Part shown: positions 56,042 through 64,000 of the stretch, one piece after another
Layout: every line of letters starts with the position of its first letter
How positions within the stretch are numbered: the stretch's first letter is position 1
Assembly: GCF_014212495.1 (NCBI RefSeq)
Contig: NZ_JACKZC010000007.1
Coordinates: 186,001-250,000, forward strand
Origin: Pontibacter sp. Tf4
Lineage (GTDB): Bacteria > Bacteroidota > Bacteroidia > Cytophagales > Hymenobacteraceae
Reading direction: 5' to 3'
Length of the DNA stretch: 64,000 nucleotides
Program-made: the position numbers and the translations under genes
Notes under the pieces: generated by a model
What the model was told of the DNA's origin: nothing
Databases searched by the model: none
The model's input: the letters and a program-made list of their open reading frames with translations, nothing else

Positions 56042-57169
56042 ATGAGTACAGAATTAAGAGAGCTTACCAGGCTTTTCCTGAAGCTGGGATTTATAGCCTT
56101 TGGCGGACCAGCAGCGCACATTGCCATGATGCAGGATGAAGTGGTGGTGAAACGAAAATGGATGAGCGAGCAGCACTTCCTGGACCTGATCGGCGCTACC
56201 AACCTCATTCCCGGCCCAAACAGTACCGAGCTTGCCATCCATATCGGCTACGACCGTGCCGGCTGGCGTGGTTTGCTGGTAGCTGGGCTTTGCTTTATCC
56301 TTCCGGCTGTTTTTATAACCGGTTGTTTTGCCTGGCTCTACAAAACGTATGGGCAGCTGCCGCAACTACAGCCTTACCTCTACGGCATTAAGCCCGCCAT
56401 TATCGCCATTATATTGGCCGCTGTTTTCCCGCTGGCTAAAAAGTCGCTGAAGTCGGTTTGGCTGGGTGTGATTGGTGCGGCAGCCCTGGTGCTGGCTATA
56501 GTTGGCGTAAGCGAGATCTATGTGATGTTTGGAGCAGGTTTTGTCGCGCTGTTGTTGGCCTATTTCCGGAATAAAAACAAGTCGGTACCAATCCATAGTT
56601 TTTCACTTCTCTCTTTTGTTCAGGCGACTGGCACCGTGCTTCAGGCGGTAAGCAATACCAAGCTTTTCCTGATTTTCCTGAAGATCGGGGCGATACTTTA
56701 TGGCAGCGGCTATGTGCTTTTTGCATTTCTGGATACCGAACTGGTTGCAACCGGCCTGTTAACAAGGCAGCAGCTGATCGACGCCATTGCGGTCGGGCAG
56801 TTTACACCGGGGCCAGTCTTCTCGTCGGTTACGTTTGTGGGATACCAGTTAAATGGCTGGGCAGGCGCAGCTGTGGCAACTATAGGTATCTTTTTGCCCT
56901 CGTTTGTGTTTGTAGCCTTACTCAAGCCCGTTGTAAAGTACATGCGAAATTCTGCACTGATGGCAGCTTTCCTGGATGCCGTAAATGTGGCTTCGGTGGC
57001 CGTTATAGTTGCCGTTTGCGTGGAGATGGGCCGAGAAACTATAACCGACTGGCGAACTATAGTTATCGCCATCCTCAGCATTGCCATCACCTTCGGCTTC
57101 CGGAAAGTGAACAGTGCATTGATTGTAATAGGTGGCGCCTTGCTGGGTTACCTGCTAACTTTAATCTGA
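56042..57169 (+). CDS. chrA: Chromate transporter, long-chain CHR family
   Basis: Membrane protein of 375 residues with two homologous CHR halves. The first has FGGPAAHIAMM and LIPGPNSTELAIHIGY; the second has LIDAIAVGQFTPGPVFSSVTFVGY. Each half has about five or six membrane helices. It exports chromate or acts on a related oxyanion. It follows the sulfurtransferase by 5 bp, so an oxyanion/sulfur operon is plausible. Confidence 0.9.
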   Translation: MSTELRELTRLFLKLGFIAFGGPAAHIAMMQDEVVVKRKWMSEQHFLDLIGATNLIPGPNSTELAIHIGYDRAGWRGLLVAGLCFILPAVFITGCFAWLYKTYGQLPQLQPYLYGIKPAIIAIILAAVFPLAKKSLKSVWLGVIGAAALVLAIVGVSEIYVMFGAGFVALLLAYFRNKNKSVPIHSFSLLSFVQATGTVLQAVSNTKLFLIFLKIGAILYGSGYVLFAFLDTELVATGLLTRQQLIDAIAVGQFTPGPVFSSVTFVGYQLNGWAGAAVATIGIFLPSFVFVALLKPVVKYMRNSALMAAFLDAVNVASVAVIVAVCVEMGRETITDWRTIVIAILSIAITFGFRKVNSALIVIGGALLGYLLTLI

Positions 57170-57205
57170 TTCAACTATAGCTCGATTACGAACAAGCCTC
57201 CTCTC

Positions 57206-57352
57206 ATGCCGCCAGTTTGAGCGTAGCGGCAACTGGTGGGTAGGTTTGGCAGCCAGTTTGTAACTGGCGAAACTATAGTTCTACATTAAATACCGGTTAC
57301 AAACTGGCTCTAGGTACAGCCAAAAGTTACGCTAACGCTAAACTTGCGGCAT
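57206..57352. repeat. Hairpin/MITE-like inverted repeat element
   Basis: A 147-bp nested inverted repeat. Outer arms ATGCCGC..AGTTT and AAACTTGCGGCAT (57206-57223 / 57338-57352) and inner arms GCCAGTTTGTAACTGG (57252-57267) with CCGGTTACAAACTGGC (57293-57308, one mismatch); the loop holds AAACTATAGTT. Confidence 0.75.
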
Positions 57353-57362
57353 ACTAACTATA

Positions 57363-57405
57363 GCGGCCAGAGGCCGCAGAATAACTCACACTCGCGGGAC
57401 GCGAG
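57363..57405. repeat. Two small GC-rich hairpins
   Basis: GCGGCC-AGA-GGCCGC (57363-57377) and CTCGCG-GGA-CGCGAG (57391-57405) follow the MITE-like element, separated by 13 bp. Confidence 0.75.
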
Positions 57406-57442
57406 CGAGGGCACTATGGTGAACTATAGTTTAGCTTCCCAA

Positions 57443-57745
57443 CTATAGTATTTCGACGGGTTTATCAATCAGCAGTGCTGCATCCGTATAGTTATCATCC
57501 GGAAAGAATTCCCCGCTGATCTTAAGTATAGCAAACAGGTGATTTCGTAAAGATCCTTGTCTTATAGTTTCTCCTTTCAGTGCGTCCTGGGTCAGGTGCA
57601 GCGCCAGATCAGCGAGTAACAACCGGCGTTTCTCGGTCCACTCCGGCGTATCTTTGTAGACAGCTTCATTCGAGTAAAAGGATTCTACTTTTGCATGGGC
57701 TTCATCTACCAGCTTCAGCACTTCTTTGCGGTTCTCCAGGTTCAT
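57443..57745 (-). CDS. Hypothetical helical protein (100 aa)
   Basis: I do not recognise it. The sequence is helical and charged (RKEVLKLVDEAHAKVESFY, LLADLALHLTQDALKGETIRQ) with no membrane segment. Stop and start are clean and it lies 20 bp downstream of the CPBP-like gene on the same strand, so it is probably co-transcribed. Confidence 0.7.
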   Translation of the reverse strand: MNLENRKEVLKLVDEAHAKVESFYSNEAVYKDTPEWTEKRRLLLADLALHLTQDALKGETIRQGSLRNHLFAILKISGEFFPDDNYTDAALLIDKPVEIL

Positions 57746-57765
57746 AGTTTATAGTTGGTAGAAGA

Positions 57766-58575
57766 TTAAGCAGCTATTTCAGGGGTTGCCTTCAGTTGCA
57801 TTTCACTTGGGGCCTCTGATGGCTTCCTGTTCCGGAGCAACAGGTAAACTATCGGGAAGATCAATGCCGTAGTACCAATGCTTACCCATTCGTAAACTAC
57901 TCCGTCCTGCAGCTGCTCAACCTGCCACACGCCCTGCCCGTTAAAGCCGAACATGGCCCGGTACATCATGTTAGCGCCCCAGTGTATGCCAATTGCCATC
58001 CAGATTGTGCCAGTCTTTACCACCGTATAAGCCAGCGAAATTCCAAGTACGGCCGAGAAAATGAAATTGGTTATCGTTATGCCTTCGTTCCAGGAATCAT
58101 CCAGCGCATAAACTATAGTTGTGAAAAGGATGTAGAAAGCCATCAGGTTGTTTTTCCTGAAATATGGTAGCCAGTAACCTCTGCAAATCACATCATTTAT
58201 CGCCGAAGCCAGCAGCATCCCAAACAAGGCCTGCGCTAACATAGGCACAATGTAGCTGGCCTCCATCAGGCCGGTTACTTCAAATTTACCCATAAGGTAA
58301 AACGCCAGGTATTTGAGCGACCAGTTCAAAAAACCAATTACAAAACCGATCATCAGAAACGTAAACCAGCCCTTTTGCAACTGCAAACCAAAATCGGTCA
58401 GTCCTTTTAGTTTTAAAACATACCGGGCAAACAGGTGCGCCACCACGTAAAACCCAACAGCATAAGCCAGCCAGGGCAGCACATCCAGCGTAATCAGTCT
58501 GGGGATGAGATTGAAGTACAGATCGAGCAGCAGGAACCCGACGATCCAGAGCAGCAGATGGCCCTTATTTTTCAT
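57766..58575 (-). CDS. CPBP-like intramembrane protease family protein, degenerate motif
   Basis: A 269-residue polytopic protein with about eight membrane helices and the layout of the CPBP (CAAX protease/bacteriocin-processing) family. The usual EExxxR motif appears as NDVICRGYW, with Asn-Asp in place of Glu-Glu. The later HxxxN motif survives in GIHWGANMMYR. It may therefore be an inactive or altered homologue. A hypothetical gene follows on the same strand. Confidence 0.75.
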   Translation of the reverse strand: MKNKGHLLLWIVGFLLLDLYFNLIPRLITLDVLPWLAYAVGFYVVAHLFARYVLKLKGLTDFGLQLQKGWFTFLMIGFVIGFLNWSLKYLAFYLMGKFEVTGLMEASYIVPMLAQALFGMLLASAINDVICRGYWLPYFRKNNLMAFYILFTTIVYALDDSWNEGITITNFIFSAVLGISLAYTVVKTGTIWMAIGIHWGANMMYRAMFGFNGQGVWQVEQLQDGVVYEWVSIGTTALIFPIVYLLLRNRKPSEAPSEMQLKATPEIAA

Positions 58576-58671
58576 AGTGGTAGTGTTAGCTTTTGCAGCA
58601 AATGTAATGGTTTATAGTTGATCTCCAAGTAGTGCAAACCATAGCACTTAAACTATAAAACTATAGCGCAT

Positions 58672-58709
58672 AAAAAAGTCCTTCCTGCACCAGGTCAGGA
58701 AGGACTTTT
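58672..58709 (-). terminator. Terminator of fabD
   Basis: A perfect 14-bp stem (58674-58687 with 58696-58709) with an 8-nt loop; the T-run lies on the minus strand just after the fabD stop. Confidence 0.85.
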
Positions 58710-58730
58710 CAGATGATACTAAATTATAGT

Positions 58731-59609
58731 TTACTCTGCAGAGCTTACTTCAGCTGTGCGCTCGATCTTTTTCACCAGGCCTTGTAATACCTTGCCCGGG
58801 CCACATTCTACAAAATGCGTAGCGCCGTCGGCAATCATTTGCTGTACCGACTGTGTCCAGCGAACCGGGGCGGTTAATTGTTTGATCAGGTTTTCTTTGA
58901 TCTCGGCCGGATCTGTGTGTGGCATGGCATCTACGTTCTGGTAAACCGGGCAGATACCTTTGCTGAACGTTGTTTCATTGATGGCTTTGGCCAGTTCTTC
59001 TTCAGCCGGCTTCATCAGTGGCGAGTGGAAGGCACCACCAACCGGCAGCGGCAACGCACGCTTCGCTCCTGCTTCCTTCATCTTCTCGCAGGCGATCTCA
59101 ATACCTTTATTTGAGCCGGAAATTACCAACTGACCCGGGCAGTTATAGTTAGCTGCAACAACAATTTCATCAATTGAAGCGCAGATCTCTTCCACTTTCT
59201 CATCTTCCAGGCCAAGTATAGCGGCCATAGTTGACGGGTTTGCTTCGCAGGCTGCCTGCATGGCCAACGCTCTTTTAGATACCAGTCTCAGACCGTCTTC
59301 AAAGCTCAACACTTTGCTTGCCACCAGCGCCGAAAACTCACCCAGCGAGTGACCAGCCACCATATCCGGTGCAAAATCTTTGGCAACTGCTGCTTGTGCT
59401 ACCGAGTGCAGGAAAATAGCCGGCTGGGTAACTTTGGTTTGCTTCAGCTCCTCGTCGGTACCGTTAAACATGATCTCGGTGATGTTGAACCCCAGGATCT
59501 CGTTTGCTTTGTCAAACAGTTGTTTTGCTACTTCGTGCTGTTCGTACAGGTCTTTGCCCATACCTACAAACTGAGAACCCTGTCCCGGGAAAACGTATGC
59601 CTTTTTCAT
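58731..59609 (-). CDS. fabD: Malonyl-CoA:ACP transacylase
   Basis: Loads malonyl groups onto ACP for fatty-acid synthesis. The 292 residues have FPGQGSQFVGMG, the nucleophile Ser88 in GHSLGE and His195 in GGAFHSPLM. Length is normal. Lies alone, upstream of an AT-rich inverted element; other fab genes are at 30.7-36.9 kb. Confidence 0.95.
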   Translation of the reverse strand: MKKAYVFPGQGSQFVGMGKDLYEQHEVAKQLFDKANEILGFNITEIMFNGTDEELKQTKVTQPAIFLHSVAQAAVAKDFAPDMVAGHSLGEFSALVASKVLSFEDGLRLVSKRALAMQAACEANPSTMAAILGLEDEKVEEICASIDEIVVAANYNCPGQLVISGSNKGIEIACEKMKEAGAKRALPLPVGGAFHSPLMKPAEEELAKAINETTFSKGICPVYQNVDAMPHTDPAEIKENLIKQLTAPVRWTQSVQQMIADGATHFVECGPGKVLQGLVKKIERTAEVSSAE

Positions 59610-59646
59610 TCTTAAATCGTTAATCGTTATTCGTTGATCGTTCTAA

Positions 59647-59743
59647 GGTTAAATTGTTAAAGGCTAAATTGTAAAATGGTGGTCTAAACTATAGTTTGTA
59701 CTATACCAGAACAACAATTCGACAATCAACAATTTAACAATCT
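59647..59743. repeat. AT-rich inverted-arm element upstream of fabD
   Basis: The left arm (59647-59672, TTAAATTGT units) is complementary to the right arm (59711-59743, ACAATTTAACAAT units), with AAACTATAGTTT between. A similar right-arm array is at 49215-49247. Confidence 0.65.
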
Positions 59744-60164
59744 AATTTATAAACCTGGCCCGCTGGTGTGGCTCCGGAAACATACAGGCTTCGCGGCGGC
59801 CGGCAATTTTGTAGCGGTGCCGGGCTATAAAACTATAGATTTTATCGCGGAAAGATACTGGAATAAACCTGAAATAAGAAAACAGCGACCACGGAAACTT
59901 AAGATGGCGGGTAATACGGAGGGCTGCTTCGGAAGCGGAATATAGTTTACCATGCTCGTAAAACAAGACGGCGTCGGGTAGCGGATCCGGCACCTGGGCT
60001 GCTGGTACAAGCTGCTCCAACACGCCACTCTGCAGCGGGGCAAAGTACAGGTTCTGCTGCTTATTATACTTTAAAACCAGCTGCACGCTGGACTGGCAAA
60101 AGCCGCAGGAGCCATCATAAAACACGATCGCTTTGTCCTGCAGCTTTTCCCGGTCAGTTTGCAT
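59742..60164 (-). CDS. DCC/DUF393 thiol-disulfide oxidoreductase-like protein
   Basis: A 140-residue DUF393 protein with YDGSCGFC (Cys20, Cys23), the DCC-family redox-like motif, and ALRITRHLKFPW. Proposed to be thioredoxin-like. Its start overlaps the stop of the large type IX protein gene (TAATG), so the two are co-translated. Confidence 0.88.
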   Translation of the reverse strand: MQTDREKLQDKAIVFYDGSCGFCQSSVQLVLKYNKQQNLYFAPLQSGVLEQLVPAAQVPDPLPDAVLFYEHGKLYSASEAALRITRHLKFPWSLFSYFRFIPVSFRDKIYSFIARHRYKIAGRREACMFPEPHQRARFIN

Positions 60165-62941
60165 TAGCGTACAATCTCTACCCAGCCTTTATACTTTTTA
60201 GAGGCATTGGCCGGATCTATGGAGAAGAACTCAACCTGGGCTTCGTAATAATAGATACCATCCGTCAGGCGGTTGCCATCCGAGTCGGTGCCCGGCCAGT
60301 TTATATCCTTGTCGTTGCCTTCAAAAACCTTCACGCCCCAGCGGTTAAATACAGTGAACTTAACCGACCGGATGAACCTGGCCTTCTTGTCAGGACGGAA
60401 CACATCGTTCAGGTTATCGCCATTCGGAGTGATGATGTTCGGCAGCATGAAGAAGAAGCAGTTGTCCTTGCACACTTCGTTGCTGAACTCACTTTCAATA
60501 TCATTTACATCGGTGGCAGTAACCACATAGCAACCTGCAAACGACTCCAGCCCGGTATGGGTATAGGTCGTGATGTTGCCCGGAACCTGTGCCAGTTCGG
60601 TATAGTCTGTCTGGCCCGGCCCTTTAAAGTAAATGGTGTAATGCTTTATCTCATCACTGCAGTCGCCGGTTATCTGCGGCACCCAGTTCAGAACGTTCTG
60701 GTACGGCGGATCGGTCGGGTTCGCCAAAAAAGCATCGCAATTCAACTGGTCTATCGTCAGCTCCGGCGGACACACCAGCTTAGGCAACAGGGCACATACT
60801 TCCTGGCTCTTGTTCAGCAGTGGGTCCTTCACATCTGCCAGCTGGTACGTACCGCTGGTTTCCACATAATAGCAATAGGTTTTACCACGCTCCAGTGGCG
60901 CAGCCTGCGTTCCTGTATCTGTAAAGGTGCCGCTTGTTGTGGAGCCATTGGCTTCTGCAATTTTCACATACGCTCCGCCGGTACTCTCGCGCCTGAAGAT
61001 GGCATGTGGCTGCAGATCGTTGCGCCAAGGCACATTGTAAGTCCAGTTCAGCGTAATGGCTTTGTTTTCACCTTCTAATGGCGTTACATTCAGGAACACA
61101 CTCGATGCCGAGGTGCTGTCACGGAATACTGTAGGTGGTCCGGCTGTAGTAGCCGACTGGTAAAACTCCAGTTTATAGCGGTATGATTTTTCCAGCGTGT
61201 TCAGTCCCTGGTCTACATGCGTGGTATCGTTCAGGCCAAAGGATTTGATAAAGGTATAGGTACCATTTACCTGCTGCCCTTCCTTGCGGTACAGGCGGTA
61301 CTGGAATGGCGGTATCAGCTTATCAGTTTTGCGCGGCTTGGTCCAGACAACCCGGATGCTGCCGTTGGTAGCGCTGGTGCTGAGTACGGTCACATTAGTC
61401 AGGTACGGAATATCCTGGTCAATTTTAATGCAGACCTCCTCGCTGGCAATGCTTTCGCCACGCCCCGGGGCCGGGAAACGGGCATAAATGATGTAGCAGT
61501 ACTCCACACCTTCCTTCAGGCCGGCACCCTTGTTATTATCCGTAAAAGTTGTTGGCCAGCTTCCATCTTTTGCTTTGCCCACCTCCCCTATAAGTACATA
61601 GCCTGTGCTGGACGGAACACCTGTCTGGCATTCGTCAGGAACAAAGTTAGAAGGGCCTTCGCGCCTGTAAATGCGCATCACTTCGGCATTCTGGCATATA
61701 TAAGGGTTCCAGGTCAGGGTAACAGAGCGGTCGCCGCCTTCGGCACGCAGGTTTTGTGGTGGCGGCCCCACTACCCGGATATTCCAGGGCTGCAGGTCAG
61801 CGAGTTTCACCTGATTGGATCCTTTCACGTCCTCTGCTTTAAAAATAACCTGGTATGGTCTCTCGCGCACATCGTTGCATTCTGTAGCCCACGTTAAGCG
61901 GCCAGTAGCAGAGCCGGGCTCATTTGTCAGTTTAGTAAAAACAGCAGGCGGTATGATACCACTGGTAGCTGTAAGGGTTATCCGGTCATTATCCGGGTCT
62001 GTAGCCCTTACTACACCGGTAAATGTTGTACCGGCAATTACGCAGGTATCCAGCGGTTCCAGCTTTGGCGGGTTGTTCGGCGTGTCCTTTACAATAATCT
62101 GCATGTCGCGTACTACTTCGCCAAGCTTTATGACACCGCCATTTCGGGCTACGCGCCACTCTTCTACTACAAAGGCCACGTTGTATTCCCCTGCCATACA
62201 GGGCGCATCCCACACCAGCTGTCCGTCTTCAATATCCAGGGTAAAAATGGAGGCTGTGGTGCCCTCCGAGTTATTACAGTTAAATGTACGGTTGGGCAAA
62301 CTATAGCCTGGCACCGGCACAATGTTACCGGCAGCATCTTTCCGGAGCGGTACTCTCAATTTAAAGGCAAGGCTGTCACCGTCGCGGTCGTAGGCACCGG
62401 GGTTATGTACCCATACTTTGCCTACAGCGGCTATATCTATAGGCGCAACTGTAAGTACCGGCGTACTGTTAAAGCCGCGTAGCGAGCTGATATTTATAGT
62501 AGTGGTGATCAGAAAGGAATGCTGGTCGGTGGGTCCGGTCATGTTCAGGATACCGGCATTCCGGTTTATACCGTTCCATGATACAGTGTAAGTACCATCA
62601 GCGCTGTAAGTGTATTCCCATCTGTAAACGTTCTTGTCGGTGTTGTTCCCGATATTAGGACCACGGCTCGCGCCTGTTTCCCTGGTTACGGTCACCACAT
62701 TTCCATCCCCCATCGACATTTCCACTTCAGGGTGGTCGGCCAGCGAGGTGGCATCCATGTAGATGATCATGGTAAAGAAGAAGCGGCGCGGATTAGGGTT
62801 AGCAGTCGTATCGCGCTTAGCCGTAATGTCTCCGGCTCTGATGTGTGTAGCCTGTGCCTCCGTAAGTGAACCCAACAGCAATATCAACACCCACAACAAA
62901 CTACCCGGCAACAGGTACCTTAAGCGTAAAGAATTTGGCAT
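60164..62941 (-). CDS. Large secreted gliding-motility/type IX C-terminal domain protein with FN3-like repeats
   Basis: A 925-residue exported protein with a signal peptide (about 1-31, ending EAQA). It holds several Ig/fibronectin III-like repeats (AEGGDRSVTLTWNPY, NGSIRVVWTKPRK, NKAITLNWTYNV). The last 90 residues are the CHU_C/type B type IX sorting domain (NIITPNGDNLNDVF, FNRWGVKVFEG, GIYYYEAQV). It is therefore likely delivered to the surface by the type IX system. Co-translated with the DCC protein; -7 box at 62964. Confidence 0.9.
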   Translation of the reverse strand: MPNSLRLRYLLPGSLLWVLILLLGSLTEAQATHIRAGDITAKRDTTANPNPRRFFFTMIIYMDATSLADHPEVEMSMGDGNVVTVTRETGASRGPNIGNNTDKNVYRWEYTYSADGTYTVSWNGINRNAGILNMTGPTDQHSFLITTTINISSLRGFNSTPVLTVAPIDIAAVGKVWVHNPGAYDRDGDSLAFKLRVPLRKDAAGNIVPVPGYSLPNRTFNCNNSEGTTASIFTLDIEDGQLVWDAPCMAGEYNVAFVVEEWRVARNGGVIKLGEVVRDMQIIVKDTPNNPPKLEPLDTCVIAGTTFTGVVRATDPDNDRITLTATSGIIPPAVFTKLTNEPGSATGRLTWATECNDVRERPYQVIFKAEDVKGSNQVKLADLQPWNIRVVGPPPQNLRAEGGDRSVTLTWNPYICQNAEVMRIYRREGPSNFVPDECQTGVPSSTGYVLIGEVGKAKDGSWPTTFTDNNKGAGLKEGVEYCYIIYARFPAPGRGESIASEEVCIKIDQDIPYLTNVTVLSTSATNGSIRVVWTKPRKTDKLIPPFQYRLYRKEGQQVNGTYTFIKSFGLNDTTHVDQGLNTLEKSYRYKLEFYQSATTAGPPTVFRDSTSASSVFLNVTPLEGENKAITLNWTYNVPWRNDLQPHAIFRRESTGGAYVKIAEANGSTTSGTFTDTGTQAAPLERGKTYCYYVETSGTYQLADVKDPLLNKSQEVCALLPKLVCPPELTIDQLNCDAFLANPTDPPYQNVLNWVPQITGDCSDEIKHYTIYFKGPGQTDYTELAQVPGNITTYTHTGLESFAGCYVVTATDVNDIESEFSNEVCKDNCFFFMLPNIITPNGDNLNDVFRPDKKARFIRSVKFTVFNRWGVKVFEGNDKDINWPGTDSDGNRLTDGIYYYEAQVEFFSIDPANASKKYKGWVEIVR

Positions 62942-62963
62942 ATAGGTAGGGTTAGGCAGTAAA

Positions 62964-62971
62964 CAAAGGTA
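62964..62971 (-). promoter_or_regulatory. -7 box of the type IX cargo gene
   Basis: TACCTTTG on the minus strand, 22 bp before the ATG at 62941. No clear -33 element. Confidence 0.55.
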
Positions 62972-63241
62972 TAACTTTAACTTAAAATATCAGTTTTTGT
63001 TGCTTATTATACTACAATACTTCTGGCCGGAGGCCTGTCTGGAACACATCGTTGCGCCGCAAACAACTCCTGAAGCTGTGTGTTATTAATGGTACACTGC
63101 CACTTAGTACTCTTATACGGTTACAAATGCATTTCGCCGCACTGCTTTTGGAGCAATTTTCACCCGTAAAACCACCCCCGGGCTATTTATATGGCCAATT
63201 TACAGCCGGCAATTTAGATTAATTCAAAATTTGATATTAAA
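62972..63241. other. Divergent intergenic region, type IX cargo gene to sdhC
   Basis: Between the two divergent promoters; I see no gene, terminator or repeat other than short AT-rich runs. Confidence 0.4.
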
Positions 63242-63272
63242 TTGTTTTATACAGGGTGCGCGTGTACCTTTG
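63242..63272 (+). promoter_or_regulatory. Bacteroidota-type promoter of sdhC
   Basis: TTG (63242-63244), a 20-bp spacer and TACCTTTG (63265-63272) match the consensus. The sdhC ATG is 41 bp downstream. Confidence 0.7.
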
Positions 63273-63313
63273 AGAATTAAAAAGCTTCATTATTTAACCT
63301 ATAACAAATACAG

Positions 63314-63988
63314 ATGAATTGGTTTACTAAAACGTTTTCCAGTACAATCGGGCGCAAGATCATCATGTCGATCACGGGTCTTTTCCTCTGCTCTTTCCTG
63401 GTGGTGCACCTGGCTGGTAACCTCACGCTTTTTTACAAAGATGGTGGCGAGGCGTTTAATATTTACTCCCATTTTATGGCGAATAACATGCTTATCCGCA
63501 TCATGGAGATCGTACTGGTGTTAGGGTTCGTGTTCCACATCTACGATGCGGTAGTACTGACTCGCCGCAACAAGGCTGCTCGCCCTGTAGGCTACTATAA
63601 CAGCCACCCGGAGCAGAACAGCACCTGGTCTTCCCGTAACATGGGTCTGCTGGGCACGGTAATTCTGGTGTTTTTGCTGGTGCACCTGTGGAACTTCTTC
63701 GTTCCTGCCCGATTCGGCGAATTGGAAGGTGTTCCGAACGCAGACTACCTGAACCTGTACAGCGAAGTAGTGCTGGCCTTTAAAAACCCGATCTATGTGG
63801 CACTTTATGTGATCGCCATGGTGGCACTTGCTTACCACCTGATCCACGGTTTCCAGAGTGCTTTCCAGTCGCTGGGCCTTAATCACAAAAAGTATACGCC
63901 GTTTATCCAGAAGTTTGGCTACGCTTTCTCAGTGCTCATTTGCCTGGGCTTTGCCGCTATTCCGCTTTACTTCTTTTTCTTCGTGTAA
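63314..63988 (+). CDS. sdhC: Succinate dehydrogenase cytochrome b subunit
   Basis: Membrane anchor of complex II, 224 residues with five membrane helices, the Bacteroidota/epsilon-type b558 subunit. TGLFLCSFLVVHLAGN, VFHIYDAVVL, VHLWNFFV and AYHLIHGFQSAF supply candidate haem-ligating histidines. Preceded by a consensus promoter; sdhA and sdhB probably follow beyond the window. Confidence 0.93.
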   Translation: MNWFTKTFSSTIGRKIIMSITGLFLCSFLVVHLAGNLTLFYKDGGEAFNIYSHFMANNMLIRIMEIVLVLGFVFHIYDAVVLTRRNKAARPVGYYNSHPEQNSTWSSRNMGLLGTVILVFLLVHLWNFFVPARFGELEGVPNADYLNLYSEVVLAFKNPIYVALYVIAMVALAYHLIHGFQSAFQSLGLNHKKYTPFIQKFGYAFSVLICLGFAAIPLYFFFFV

Positions 63989-64000
63989 CATCCAGATTCT

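Noticed and set aside
60557-61897. Long plus-strand ORFs (173 and 226 codons) opposite the type IX cargo gene
   Set aside because: Antisense to a protein with clear FN3-like repeats; they reflect low stop frequency in the opposite frame.
1-64000. Search for CRISPR arrays, integrases, transposases, toxin-antitoxin or defence genes
   Set aside because: The repeats seen are dispersed hairpins or short tandem arrays without spacers, and none of the readable ORFs matches such families.

Overview
The window reads as a chromosomal segment of a Bacteroidota bacterium of order Cytophagales, most likely family Hymenobacteraceae and probably Pontibacter or a close relative. The grounds are a gliding-motility/type IX secretion C-terminal domain protein, DUF3109, DUF4290 and DUF4349 proteins, lipocalin-like lipoproteins, Bacteroidota promoters (TAnnTTTG -7 boxes, two of them with a TTG/TTTG -33 element 20-21 bp upstream), and weak Shine-Dalgarno signals. 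The genus is an inference from style of content, not from a marker gene.

Layout. 1-3.2 kb: two tandem paralogous TPR-like proteins on the minus strand, the left one running off the window. 3.2-7.3 kb: a 57-residue peptide ORF, then an oligopeptide-type ABC importer (lipoprotein and two permeases, no ATPase seen). 7.5-10.6 kb: small genes, tRNA-Ser(GGA), asparaginase, TatD nuclease. 10.8-17.5 kb: two minus-strand operons (deacetylase and glycosyltransferase; then flippase-like protein, glycosyltransferase, small wHTH-like protein, a lone OppC-like permease and a GAF-SpoIIE phosphatase). 17.5-21.5 kb: ruvC and the mlaEFD lipid-transport operon, which is bracketed by two copies of a composite repeat. 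22.4-28.8 kb: HIT, greA with a structured leader, GNAT, a SerA-like dehydrogenase, rsmA-mgtE, pepA. 28.8-36.9 kb: pdxA, then the lipid and translation cluster DUF177-rpmF-plsX-fabH, a barrel-like protein, efp-accB-accC. 37-48.8 kb: lipoproteins, DUF3109, a third composite repeat, a Sel1/ankyrin protein, a UvrD-type helicase, DUF4290-murA (with Asp at the usual catalytic Cys), THUMP methyltransferase. 49.3-57.2 kb: murB, two lipoproteins, mutS2, YhcH, a frame-split gene, a sulfurtransferase, a chromate transporter. 57.4-64 kb: CPBP-like protein with a degenerate motif, fabD, a DCC protein with a large type IX cargo protein, and sdhC at the right edge.

As a whole it is mostly housekeeping: fatty-acid synthesis (plsX, fabH, fabD, accB, accC), cell wall (murA, murB), DNA repair (ruvC, mutS2, a UvrD helicase) and translation (efp, rpmF, rsmA). 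The unusual part is the non-coding DNA. The palindrome AACTATAGTT and its core CTATAG recur at very high density in coding and intergenic DNA. Composite repeats of 0.6-0.7 kb occur three times in the same module order. Several AT-rich elements share an inverted-arm architecture. Terminators have taken the palindrome into their stems. The most interesting single loci are the greA leader/terminator, the mlaEFD operon between direct repeats, and the TPR-pair/peptide/peptide-importer arrangement at the left end.
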